Origin: Tetrapyrgos nigripes
Lineage: Eukaryota; Basidiomycota; Agaricomycetes; Agaricales; Campanellaceae
Direction: 5' to 3'
DNA length: 64,000 bases
Assembly: GCA_013368315.1 (NCBI GenBank)
Contig: JAACJM010000085.1
Location: 277,484 to 341,483, forward strand
The position numbers and the translations under genes were made by a program. This document shows, in pieces, positions 10,106 to 22,000 of the stretch. The notes under the pieces were generated by a model. It ran no database searches and was not told the origin of the DNA. It saw only the letters and a list, made by a program, of their open reading frames with translations. Every line of letters starts with the position of its first letter. Position 1 is the stretch's first letter.

Positions 10106-12530
10106 ATGGCAGACTTTCAAGAAAAGTCATCTTCTCTTCCTCTGCCTGCCTCCGTCAGGCCCGAATCAAGGCGACCACCGTATCTCAAGAGGCTCTTTTG
10201 GATTATCGCAACAATCTGCTCTTTTAGACTATTCTTTGTCAACACTCGTCATTTCTTTGAAGATACCCCTGCAATACGGCGCAATCCAGCATATCTTATC
10301 CGGGCATCTCATGGAGCTGTAGCAACAGAGAACGTTCGATGCTCAAATATTGGTGTCGACGTCATGAAAGAAGGAGGGAATGCCATGGATGCTGCTATTG
10401 CGTCCACATTGTGTATAGGTGTCGTGAATATGTTTTCGTGAGTTCCTCTTACATATCTTATCGGCCTTCGGACTAATCCGCGAAACAGCTCGGGAATTGG
10501 TGGGGGAGGCTTCTTGACTGTTCGAGTCCCTCCGTCTGGCCCCGGCATGTCCTCAGAAGTCTTTACCATTGACTTTCGTGAAACAGCACCGGCTCTGTCC
10601 TCCGAGAAGATGTTTCCTCCTGGTTCCAATCTATCCCAAATCGGAGGACTTTCTGTGGCTGTTCCTTCAGAACTTAGAGGCCTTGAAGAAGCTCATCGAA
10701 GATGGGGCTCATTACCTTGGAAGAGACTGGTACAGCCGAGTGTGGATCTATCAGCTGGATGGGAAGTGGATGTAGAGCTCAGTAGAAGAATACCGGTGAG
10801 TAATCCACTTCTCTGCATGCTAACCACTGATTCATTTGTCTCTTAGTTATTCCCAGATTTAATGCTAAATAATCCTGATTGGAGTGCTATTTTTGCTCCT
10901 CACGGTGCCTTCTTGAAGGAGGGCGAGATGATCTATCGCACTAATCTATCTAAAACTCTATCTGTAATTGCAAATGAGGGTCCCGATGCTTTTTATAAGG
11001 TATTTTCGCTTTCTCTATGATGGATTGATTCTTATTTCCTTCCAGGGACCGATTGCTGACTCGATCGTTCGTAAAATCCAAGAGTCCGGTGGAATAATGA
11101 CACATGCTGACCTGGAAAACTATCAAGTTAAAGTCTACCGCTCTTTGAAGGGGACCTACCTGGATAAAATAATATATACTCCGGATGCACCTACCTCAGG
11201 GCCTGGTGAGCGTCAGCATTTGACTAATGCTCCAGCGTGCCTAACATAATCCAAAGTTATTCAACATATGCTGAATCTCGTCGAGAAGTATGATTTCGCT
11301 GAACGAACTGGTCTCAATACACACCGCCTCGTCGAGGCCATGAAGTTTGGGTTTTCTGCACGGTATGTGTCTCCCAAAACCGAATATCATTGGTAACAAA
11401 TGAAATATCTCATTTTGGACAGAACCCGCATCAGCGACCCGACTTTCCGCAATGATACCGCGATAATTAAGCAAATCCCGACCAAGGCATTTGCGGATGT
11501 GATATCTCTCAATATTACTGATGTCGGTGATACGCCACTTTTGCAATGCTTTGACTTTGGGCCTAAACATTAAGGACAGGACATGACACACCCGGCCGAA
11601 TACTACAACCCAGAGTACGATGTGAAGATGGACCATGGGACAGTAAGTTGACAGCCACAACGTTCTTCATGTGCTTATACCAATGCGCAGAGCCACACAT
11701 CTGTACTCGACAAAGATGGAATGGCTGTCGCGGTGACGTCCACGGTTAATATAGTCTTCGGATCTCAAGTATTGGATCCTGTCACTGGGATCATCCTCAA
11801 TGATGAGGTGGGTCTTTGGTAGTGACCACTCACGAACTCCTTTTTATGAAATTCTTTGGTATACAGATGGATGACTTTAGCACTCCCGGTACGCCGAATG
11901 CTTTCGGCCTCTGGCCTTCACCCTGTGTGTTACCCGATGCTCCAATATCCTACAAGTTTTAGCGCAGCTGACCCGACCTCTTGACTACCCGTTTTTTCAG
12001 ACAATTACCCCGAGCCAGGAAAACGTCCAATTTCATCAACTGTCCCTACAATATTGGAGCACGCCGACGGATCCTTTTACATGGCTATTGGTGGCTCGGG
12101 CGGCTCTTTGATCTTTCCAGCTGTATTCCAAGTTTTACTTAACCTGGATTGGGGCATGGATTTGAGCGAGGCTATTGAGCGGGGACGTTTGCATAATCAG
12201 CTCTACCCACAAGTCACGATCGCGGACAGTAATTACGATGAAGATCTTTTGGATGCTCTTCGAGTGCGGGGTCACAACCTGACTAGTAAGTTCTATTGTC
12301 TAATCGAATTGTTTGGATGAGATCTCATTGTTGCTTATTCTCTGTACTACGTACTTAGTCCTCGATGTAGATCGTATTGCTGCGGTGGTAAACGTGGTGA
12401 TTAAAGACGAAGATGGCGTTATATATGGTGAGAGCTCTATGTCCTTCGCTCATGTATGTCAGGTTCAAAACTAATATTGGTGTCAGCTGCCAGCGACTCC
12501 AGAAAGAATGGTATTGCAGCGGGTTACTAG
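10106..12530 (+). CDS. GGT: Gamma-glutamyltranspeptidase (membrane-anchored)
   Basis: Cleaves the gamma-glutamyl bond of glutathione and its conjugates and transfers the glutamyl group. The precursor self-cleaves before a catalytic Thr. An N-terminal signal anchor ([18 protein letters not shown]) implies a vacuolar or extracytosolic, type II membrane protein. The large-subunit start [20 protein letters not shown] is followed by [11 protein letters not shown] and [12 protein letters not shown]. The catalytic junction is [14 protein letters not shown], with Thr immediately after the Gly. The small subunit shows [24 protein letters not shown] and [19 protein letters not shown], and it ends in the usual Ala-Ala-Gly-Tyr-like terminus (GIAAGY). 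About ten introns are needed. One at 11530-11585 uses donor GTCGGT and acceptor GGACAG to join LNITD to [14 protein letters not shown]. Length is about 590 residues, normal for the family. Confidence 0.92.
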
Positions 12531-13043
12531 CTCCTCAGGTGATGACAGGAAGTAATTCATCTTGTTTTTGGTTGTCCTTTACACCGCGTGCTTCCACTAA
12601 CTAGTACATAGCTGGGTTCAATTGGAGAGAGAAACACTGGTTGAGGTACTTAGATACTGCTGTTAAACGTTCGAAAGTGTCCCTTTACTATTCTAGATGA
12701 ACCTTCATTCGATCTGATCCATATGGATTGCCCTTGAACCTAATGGGTGGCAGGTCAACTGACGCTGAAGCTTTCAAGGTGAGTACTGTAAGTGGATGTG
12801 TGATTCCCAGCCACCAAGAACGTTAGTCTGGAGCCTATGGCCGTGGACGGCTTTGGCTCTTCAACTCATTAGCCAGAACCCATCAAAAATCCTAGTGTCA
12901 GGGGTCCTAAGTACCCTCCTACCTTTTTGAGCGGTGTTCTTGACAATGGACCGGATTTTCAATTTTGATGTCGACACGTCAACAAAAACTTAAGCGACAC
13001 GCGTCTCGGGTACCTTTCTTTCCTTTCCTTTCCAACGTATACC
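12531..13043. other. Intergenic region, GGT / signal peptide peptidase
   Basis: About 510 bp with no recognisable gene. It holds the GGT 3' end and the promoter of the signal peptide peptidase gene. A pyrimidine-rich stretch (TTTCTTTCCTTTCC near 13015) sits just before the next ATG, as is common in fungal promoters. Confidence 0.4.
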
Positions 13044-14593
13044 ATGTCCAGCTCACAAGACGCAGAACAAATCGACTGGAACTTGATTTCCTCCTATGCT
13101 GGTCTCTTCTCCTTAGCTTGCCTATCGATATATGCGGGGTCTTTTGGATCTTTACCTGTACGCATCCCATTGCGATTCTTTCGTGCCAATCTCGGCAGCT
13201 TGCGCGCCCATTTGAAACATGGCCTTCCTTCCTGCCTTTTTAGAATCCAAAGAAAGATGCAAGGGCAAGGGCAGCTGCGGGCTCAGTTGAACCCTTAGAC
13301 GACGAGGATGACGAGGAAGAAGAAGAGGAGCCTGAGCGAGTTTCATTAGAGGTTGCATGGTTCTTCCCGATTGTGAGTGCTGGTCGTTCATGTTCCCTGT
13401 CTGCGTAACCACTAAACTCCTGTGGAGCTCGGTTCAGTAGTTCTCTTTGGGTTATTCCTGATAATCAAATTCTTTGGAAAGGAGTTGATAAATTTGATTT
13501 TGAGTTGGTATTTTTCTGTAGCTGGAATTGCGAGTGTGTGGAAGGTGAGTGACTTTTTGTGGCTACACCCTAGGTGTGGATGACTGACAACATTCTCTAG
13601 ACTTCAGTTTCCCTATTCAGCTTTGTAGTGGGCGCCGACCGTTACAAGCAATATGAGCGGTATACATTCAGTATTAAGAAGGGTAAAAAAGGTGTGTTGG
13701 CCGGAAATGAAGCAATGATCTGAATGCTGACAGCGCATGTGTCCGTAGAAGCTGCTTCATTTTCATCGAGAACACCATCTCTGATATTGCTTCCTCTGTC
13801 CGTCATACCGTCTGCGCTGTACAAGTTCTCTCAGGCGAGCCGAAAGTCCGTGCTACTTACGGATATATTATCCCTCTCATTCTCGCACAACGCGCTGGGA
13901 CTTATGAAGATTGATTCCTTTATCACTGGTACTGTACTATTGTCAGGATTGTTCCTGTATGATATATGGTGGGTGTTTGGTACACCAGCAGTATTGGGGA
14001 CGTCGGTGGTAAGAAGATTTTTTGATTCATTATTCTAGTTTTACTCAGACGGCATAACACAGATGGTTGATGTCGCCACACAACTGGACGTTCCGATCAA
14101 ACTGCTATGGCCAAAATCTTTGTCGTTTTCGGATGACCGAGGGTTCACGATGCTAGGATTAGGGGATGTAGTGATCCCTGGAACATTTGTTGCTCTAGCA
14201 TTACGCTATGATTATTATCGGTATCAGCAGCGCAATAAACCGGCCATCAAAGAAAGATTCGAGAAACCGTACTTTTACGCCGCTTTGACAGCTTACAGTT
14301 TGGGGCTAGCGACGACCATGACGGTGATGCATACTTTCAAGGCCGCCCAGCCAGCACTATTGTATCTTAGGCGAGTGATGATTGTTGTGGGATTTTTTGA
14401 GGGAGTAGCTGATGGTGGGATTGCTGTGCAATTTAGTCCTGCCTGTATCATGTCGTTCGTCCTCACAGCTGTCTTCCGCGGAGAGTTGAAGGATGCGTGG
14501 AATTGGACTGACGGTCCGGAGCCGCAAACAAAGGAAGAGGAGGGCAAAGGTGTGGCGGTAAAGAATGACCTCATGGAAAAGAAGAAGATTTGA
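13044..14593 (+). CDS. SPP: Signal peptide peptidase (presenilin-type aspartyl protease)
   Basis: Intramembrane aspartyl protease of the ER that cleaves remnant signal peptides and some tail-anchored or ERAD substrates. All three family motifs are present: YD in LFLYDIWWVFGT, GxGD in MLGLGDVVIPGTFVALALRY and PAL in AAQPALLYL. The N-terminal part has two membrane segments and an acidic loop (DDEDDEEEEEEPE). Introns join AWFFPI to LGSVVLFGLFLIIKFFG and KKGKK to AHVSVEAASF. The last intron, 14371-14436, appears to begin GC rather than GT and is 66 bp, a multiple of three. Removing it gives the family-like YLSPACIMSF. The C-terminus MEKKKI fits a KKXX ER-retrieval signal, consistent with ER residence. 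Confidence 0.93.
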
Positions 14594-15293
14594 AAACATA
14601 TGCTAGTGGACGACCACTCCAGTGACTTGTGGAGTAGGTGACGATACATAGTTGACCAGAGCCTGCTTTCGGGACCTGTGGGTTGTTATACCTGTGTTTT
14701 CCATATCAGAGAACTGTTTGCCAGGGCGCAAGCTGGTGTAGGCGGCCAGACATCGATCGGGATTATTATTTAAGAAATTCTTGTCAGAAGTTAAAGAAAT
14801 GGCTGCTGCCAACGACCGGGGCAAAGCAGCTGGAAGGACGATGGGTCGGAGAAATCAGGAAGAAAATATTTCCTTTGCGGGCCGCCGAGTCGGAGAAGAG
14901 AGCATCCGACTCGGACTCGCGCGAGCAAGAAAACAGAGACAGAGAAACAAAAAAAATGAAAGGAAAAAGGAGAGGCAAAAGAAACATAAGAACGTTAGAT
15001 TGAGGCAGAATCTACATTTATATAAGTTGTACGCGATGAGGAGAGGAAATGATGGTGGCGGCGGCAGGTGTCTGGGGTCCTCGTAGGGAGCCGGGCCTTT
15101 AGCCGGGCTTTAGCAGGTCTGAGTCTTCGAAGCTTGACCGTTTTTCTCTCTCGTCGTCGTCGTTCACAGTGGGCTCCTCCCCTTCCGAGTCGTTTGCCTC
15201 AGCGACCAGTGCCCATTCACTTCGCTTCTGGGATCCTTTAGAGGCTCTTCCTGAAATCCCGGTTTAGCTCCAATACACATCCTATACCGTCCT
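14594..15293. other. Long intergenic / 5' leader of the AreA-like gene
   Basis: Seven hundred bases without a recognisable gene. The 14860-14990 part is purine-rich. A TATA-like element lies near 15017. Short open frames here are low-complexity and unsupported. It probably holds the promoter and a long 5' UTR of the GATA factor. Confidence 0.4.
15017..15026 (+). promoter_or_regulatory. TATA-like box upstream of AreA-like gene
   Basis: TTTATATAAG lies about 270 bp upstream of ATG 15294. It is a good match to a fungal TATA element, and the distance implies a leader of about 240 nt. Chance occurrence in A+T-rich spacer is possible. Confidence 0.35.
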
Positions 15294-18200
15294 ATGGATC
15301 CCTCCTCATCCAGAAGCTACATCGATACCAATAAATCATGGTCACCTACTAATCGCATTTCGCTCAATACGTCAGCCTTACCCGCTCACTCCGCCGACCT
15401 CTCCTCTCCTCATTCTTCTTCTATCCCGCCTTCTGCCCATGCTTCCCCTTGGTCAGCTTCTATCCCTCTGGGTCCTGCCCCTTCTTCGCCTCCATTCGTG
15501 ATGAATCAGAGCACTCAGTCCTCATCACGCTCCTCTGATCATACCAATTCGGTCCCATCTCTTGGCACCGACTGGGCGAGTATTTTTGCCCAACCGCTCG
15601 ATCCTTCCATGTTTGCAGCTTTGGCTGCCAATGGTGTTATTGGACCGCTCTCCAGTCATTCTTCGGGCCTACCAGCCTCTTCATTTCATCAGCATCATCA
15701 GCCTACTTCTTCCCGCCAACAACTACCTAATCTTGATGTCATTGCTCAGACTAGTCTTAATGGCCAGTGGACGGACTCATATCCGCACCATACTTCACAT
15801 TTCCAACCTAAACCGTCTTTGACGCGTACCGATTCCTCTTCAAGCCTACCTCATCGCAAGACCAATGCCTCAGCCCTTTCTCCTACTTATGGTCCACTTC
15901 ACAACCCCATAGATGATCTTCGACTGCGAAGTGCACAATCCAGGCCTTCTGCAATACCAAACGTTGGTCATTCCGGTCATGTCAATACTCGCTCTCCCCT
16001 TGAATACACCTCGCCACTCACTTTTCAAGGTGAGCGTACAGCCTCTGCTCTTCCGCCTTCTCTGTGGATGTCCCCTGCATCCTCAAATTCTACCAGTTCT
16101 GGAACATTTCATTTATTGAATTTACCCTTACCCGTCGTCACAGAGCCGCCGCCTTCCTCGACTCGTGCTTCGTTCGCTCAGTCGCCCATTTCTCCCACCG
16201 AGTCTAAATCTTCCATATTCACAGACATCTTCTCCAACGACTTGTTCCGCCACGGAGGTGGTGCGTCCGAAGCAGCAACCTCAAGCTCGTTCACATCTCC
16301 CAGAATATCCGGCTCTCCTGATTTAAGTGCTGGCGCCTTACCTGATAGTCCCGAACAGCTGGCGAAGGAAGACCCGTTGGCGACTCAGGTCTGGAAGATG
16401 TTTGCCCGAACGAAAGCGACTCTTCCTCATGCCCAGAGAATGGAAAATCTGACATGGAGGATGATGGCCTTGCACCTGAAGAAGAAGAAGGAAGAAGAAG
16501 AGCTGGCGAGCAAATCCCCTAAACCGGCAGACCATACTTCGCCTTTAGAGGAAAAGCCTTCAGCAACCGAGGACCAACAGACTTTTATTGTGCCCAAAAG
16601 GGAAGAGCTCGATGGATCGGATGAGAGAGGAAGAAGGATAGACAAGGCCAGAGTCCGCGTTGTGGGTTTTGACGGGATGAATCAAGATGGCAATGAGGAG
16701 CCCGAGTGAGTCCTTTGTTTCAATGTCATTTCCTCTCGTTGATTTAGGGACTCGTAGAACAACGCCTATGGATTGGAGGGCCATAAGCAGGTCGAGGTCT
16801 CGCATATCTATGGACTGGAGGCCTTCAAGCAGGTCTAGGTCTCGACCGCCGGATTCCATGTCCGGGTTTGATGTCAATGGCGTATTAGGCAGTACTGCTT
16901 TTGATGGTCGATTCACTTTTCCCTCACTGAATTCCAACGATGCACTCGATTTTGGCAAGAGCGTACCCAAACCCATGTCTTCGTCTATGCCCGGCACCTC
17001 TCTCCTCACTGCTTCGCGTCGTACCCCACCTTTTTCGAATTCTGAGCTTCCTTCAGTATACGAGGACCCGACAACAAGCTCTTTCAATCCAACAGAACCG
17101 CGATTCCTTCAGTCACTAAACACCCCTGTATCCGATTCCACGTTTTCCCCTTCTTCTCTTCCTTCCTTTGGGCTCCACGGCCTCCCTCGAATACCCTCTG
17201 GTAGCAGTGGCTCACCGTCAGATCAACAACAGCGTAGCTTCCCTCGACATGTGCGCAAAACCAGCTTTGATCACACCGTCTCGAAAGAAGGCATTTTCAC
17301 TGGTCTGAGCGGAAGGCATCAGGTCAATGGCAGACCCCTGTCCCCTGAAGGACTGTCAGGCACAAAGCGGCGAGCTGACGCGCCACATGCTGAGAGCCTT
17401 CTTCGTGGGGATCCTTCTGACCTTGATGGAGTCTCCAAGTTGCTGCCGACGTCCGCTCACATTGGCTCAGACGACAATGACTTTGGAAGGCAAAGCCCAT
17501 TTTCCTCTCTCAACTTCAATTTTAGTTTCCCTTCATCATATCCTGGTGCCAGTGTATTCGACGTACCTGCTACCTCTACATTGGGTTCGGGTGACTTTTC
17601 CGATGGCAGCCGGTTCCATTCCACAAGGTCGTCTGTCAGTGGCCCTTCTTTTCACTCTGGCTCATCTTCGACGGGCGAGGGACTCTCTGCAGCCGCGGCT
17701 TCTGCTTCGGCGGCCATGGCCGAAGAATATGCTCGCCTTAATGCCGCCAACATGGATGATGGATCCATGAACTACAGATATATGGGACTCGTTTATGATT
17801 CTGGCCATCAGAATCCATTTACACATGTTGATCCCACGCAAATCTTGCAACAGGGGGAAGGCGGCCAAGCTGTATTTTTCCACGCCAGTCCATCTAGTGA
17901 TGGTTGGGGCCAAGGTGGAGTCAACGGCTCAAGCTCGAATGACAGTCCAGAGCCCTTCATTGCTTCGAATGCCAGCACGCCGCCGTCCATCGAAGGTGGA
18001 ACGAGTAATGGACAGAGTTCGACAGGTCGAAATGCTGGAAGGAAGTTTATTTCTTTGAAGCAGAACTCTGAGGATAGGAAGAAGAATGCGACCGGGCAGC
18101 TGACGTCGCCAAAGCCAAGTTCGTCATCAAGTCCTACTGCAGAAGGTGGCCAGACAACAGGTAGTAGTAACAAGAATGAAGACGGTGACACACCAACGCT

Positions 18201-18750
18201 CTGTACGAATTGTCAAACTACAAATACTCCTCTCTGGCGAAGAGATCCCGAAGGGCAACCTCTCTGTGCGTGCTTTTATTTTGAGATTCTTATCACAGGC
18301 TGATTTATGTTGTTGTAGGCAATGCTTGTGGTCTGTTCTACGTGAGTGATATCGTTATGGCGTGCGTCTTCTATGCTAAATTTCCAACCAGAAACTACAT
18401 GGTGTTGTCCGTCCTCTGTCATTAAAAACGGACGTTATCAAGAAGAGGTGGGAACGTTTCGTTTTAAAAATGAAGCCAAGCTAAATGATTGGAACGCTAA
18501 CAGGAACAGGGCTTCTGGTGCACCGGGTGGTGGAAGCCGTAAAGGCAATAGTAATCTACCCAAGATTGCTTCGTCTGGTACACGACCTCGTTCTCAGTCG
18601 AGTTCGACACTTGGAACGACCGGGAATGGACGAGGTGGTGGTAGTGGAAGAGTTGGGCTAGGACCTCCAACCACCGTTGCTGCCGCTGCTAACGGCGGAG
18701 CACTGGCAATGAAACGACAGAGACGAACTTCAACGTCAACTGCTACTTAA
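15294..18750 (+). CDS. areA: AreA/Gat1/Nit2-like GATA transcription factor
   Basis: Activates nitrogen-catabolite genes when preferred nitrogen is scarce. Two diagnostic parts are visible. Near residues 360-395 is the AreA N-terminal conserved block ([16 protein letters not shown], then [17 protein letters not shown]). Near residue 945 is a single fungal GATA finger, [20 protein letters not shown], completed across an intron by CNACGLFY and the basic tail [20 protein letters not shown]. Finger spacing is C-x2-C-x17-C-x2-C. The intron at about 16706-16758 (acceptor CGTAG) joins EEPE to [14 protein letters not shown]; the nearer AG at 16748 would give a stop. The remainder is Ser/Pro-rich activator-like sequence. 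The protein is about 1,070 residues and ends [13 protein letters not shown]. Finger exon boundaries are typical of the family. Confidence 0.92.
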
Positions 18751-19036
18751 GGAGCTACTTCCCGTTGTGGAGAAGCGGGACAGTTGTAGTCGTAATTATA
18801 TCTTGTTTTCCGATTTATATCTGAAATCTTGTAGTAGATGTATTGGTATTCTCTTTCTCAGTCCCTTGCTTTTCATAGTTTTGCTATCACCCAACTTATG
18901 CACTCTTTGCTCCTTTTTGTTTCCTTTTTCCCTTATACGACTGTATCCTCTATTCCTTTTGTGGTTGGTAGCTATAGACTGGGAATGTAGTCGAGTACGT
19001 AGAATTGGGTGGACACTGTGAAGAATATAAGTCACG

Positions 19037-22000
19037 ATGGCATCAAAGCGGCAAATTAGTGTACATGTTGCGGAAGCTTTAGATTACCCGAAACATTCGT
19101 TACATCCTGGCGTCCATATTCCGTCAGAATACACCTGCAGTGGCTCGTGCAGGATCACCGCCAACGGCTTATCGAGGAGGGCTGCAGCCAGTGGGGCCAG
19201 GAGATGTGAGGGATCTTCAACGGAGAGCATCGCGTACCGACTTGGATTTCGAAAGCGCATTGAGGTCGGAGGGAACAGTTATTATCAAAGAAGGCTTGGA
19301 CATGAATACCCTTGGAGTCGAGAACAGTCCTTCGCCGTCGCTGTTGTCTGCATTTCATACCCCATTGTCCACTCCCACCCTCCCACATCGTTCCAATAAA
19401 CAGCCTTCCACTCCAACTATCGTTCCTCCTACCCCGGGCTCGGCACCCATAGCGGGCCCTTCAAGCGCTGTATTGCCCACCACCGCCGCTTCTCCCGTCT
19501 CGCCTCATATGCATGACCCTTTCTACGACACCGACGATGCAGAACGCACCGTCAACCGTCGGTCCATGTATCGATCACCAGGCACGTCCAGCAGCCCAGA
19601 CCTCGCGACGCTCTTGCGAAAGGCGAAGGAGAAGGGAGGAGCAGGCATCATGCATGGACGAGACAGACGTCGTGAATCACCTCCCCCTTTACCAACTCTC
19701 AGTGATCGTACCACGCATTCCTCTTCGCCACGATATCCCACTTCACCTCATCCCTCTCCATTACCCAGGGGCAAAGCCAAGTCTCAGCGGATGCAGCAAC
19801 CCAGCTCTTCTGAATGGGCCCTAGCTGGTTTGCAGAGCGGGTCTCCAACAAAAGTGAGTGAACAAGTCCCTAGACATACCCTATTTTCTCAAGTCTTTAA
19901 TAACCCCCGAATTATCCTTAGCCGACCAAGTCTGTCAGATCAAAAGCTAGCACCTTTCTGGGCAAGATGCTAGGCCAGAATACCGTCCGCGAGCGGTCGG
20001 TGAGTGATCTTTGTGTGATATCCCTCGTCTTCAACTGAACCCTCATGTTGTTCATCCCTCAGAAAACCGATGCATCAAACTACAATCCCAGTGCTCTAGC
20101 CGACGCATTTGCTCCTCCTCCTGTCCCTTCTCTTCCTTCAGAGTACCTCAGCACTCCCATAGCCGATGTGTACTCTTCATCCATCAACCCCTCAACCCCT
20201 TCTTCAAAACCCCTTCCACCTATCCGACAGCACTCTGAACCAGGCGACTCAGATGATCGTTCTATGGTCTTTGTAGAGAAGCCATCTGTCAGCCCTACTC
20301 CCGAATCGCGGACATTGGACGAGAATCTCACTATAAAGCGACGAAGCATGAGTGTTGGAGATGCAGAGCTACAAAGAATAATGTCCAATGCAGTGGCCAT
20401 GCATGACAGATTACCACAAACGCCGGAAGCCTCGCGAAGACTGGAGCACGTCGGAGCCGAAGATACTACGCTAAACGGTATAATACACGATTTCAAAGGT
20501 GAACTTTCAGAACTAGACTCCAGCCCTTTCTCTCCTTTGCAACTTCGTGATCCATCCACGCCCTCGCGAAGAGCTGCCTATCTAAGGTCCAAAACTGACA
20601 GCATTGCTTTATCCTCTGGCCAAGGTTCTACACGCTCTTCGTCGATCAGTTCTGTGTCTTCACCCATGCCTACAGTTACACTCTCTCGAACAGACCCAGA
20701 AGAAGCCACCGATGAACCTCCTCCAATTGTCCCTCCACGCTCGACTTCTCTTCAAAATACCCCTGCGCGCTCTCACTCGGGTTCGTTCTCGAGTACAAGC
20801 AAACTCAGTCCTGTACGGTCACGAAATGGTCATTCATTTGCTCTTCCACCTCCATCAAGCTCCTCTCGGAATCTTCGAGTCCTACATCGCTCCACCGCAT
20901 CAAGCTCTGAGCCGTCATTAATCCCAACTGAAGATTCTCGTCTTTGTGAGTAGAGTTTTTAACTTTACTTAGTCGTCGTTGATTGACGTTTGACAGTAAC
21001 GCGAGCGCCTGCAGCATCGCATCAAGACCTGCACGTCACCGATCTGGGACTCTCTCGTTTTTCGACTCGGAATTCCAGTGCGGCTGATGATACAGATGTC
21101 GATATTCGAGCTCAGGAACTAGCAAACAAATGCTGGAACGAGGACGAAGAATTCTTGGCCAAGGATAAAATAGCTGAGTGGTTAGGTGGGACGTAAGTGT
21201 CTTTTTGGATTCTCTGCAGAAGATTTGATTCAATCCTTTTACAGTGGACAAGTCAACAAAGCTGCTCTTCAGTATTACATCGATTTCTTTGATTTCTCTG
21301 GGTTACGACTAGACGTGGCTTTCAGGTACATAGGTCTGACCAAGATATACTCCCTGTCTTCTTACGCCTTTCTCATAGACGGCTTTGTGCCAAGCTCTTT
21401 CTCAAGGGTGAAACTCAACAAGTAGACCGAATTTTGGAGACCTTCAGTCGGAGATATTGGGACTGCAATCCTGGAGGCGTTTACGGGAGTGCAAGTAAGT
21501 GATGTTGATGAGATTCCATTCTGTGTTGCACTAATCTTTCTATCCAGATATCGTCCATGCTACTGCTTATTCCTTGCTTCTTCTGAATACTGACCTTCAC
21601 GTTGCTGATCTGGTGACTCGCATGTCTCGAAACCAGTTCGTCCGCAATACGCTCACTGCTATACAAACACAACTTGAACCTACCCCTCCCTCCCAAACAA
21701 ATTCTCCGTATATACAAGACGATGATAGCAGCTTGCGTGCATCATCCGAGGGTGCAGAAAAGACAGCAAGATCCAAACGAAGTGATAGTATCACTAGCTG
21801 GAATAGCATATCCAGGGAAACAGTCTTGTCGTCACCTGCGATGTCCATGGCTACGACTCAGGTTACTACCCCGGGAACAACGTCGGTTGATGGCTCGCCT
21901 TCCATGCTGGAAAAATCCGTAGCCCCTAGCTCCTTTTACGGTCGCAATTGGGAAACGAATATGGAAAGTCTGTTAAAGGTATGCTGCACTGTCTCTTCTT

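Noticed and set aside
19140..19973. GTG start for the Arf GEF
   Set aside because: Non-ATG initiation is unlikely in a fungus. An upstream ATG exon with an intron is a simpler model, though not proven.
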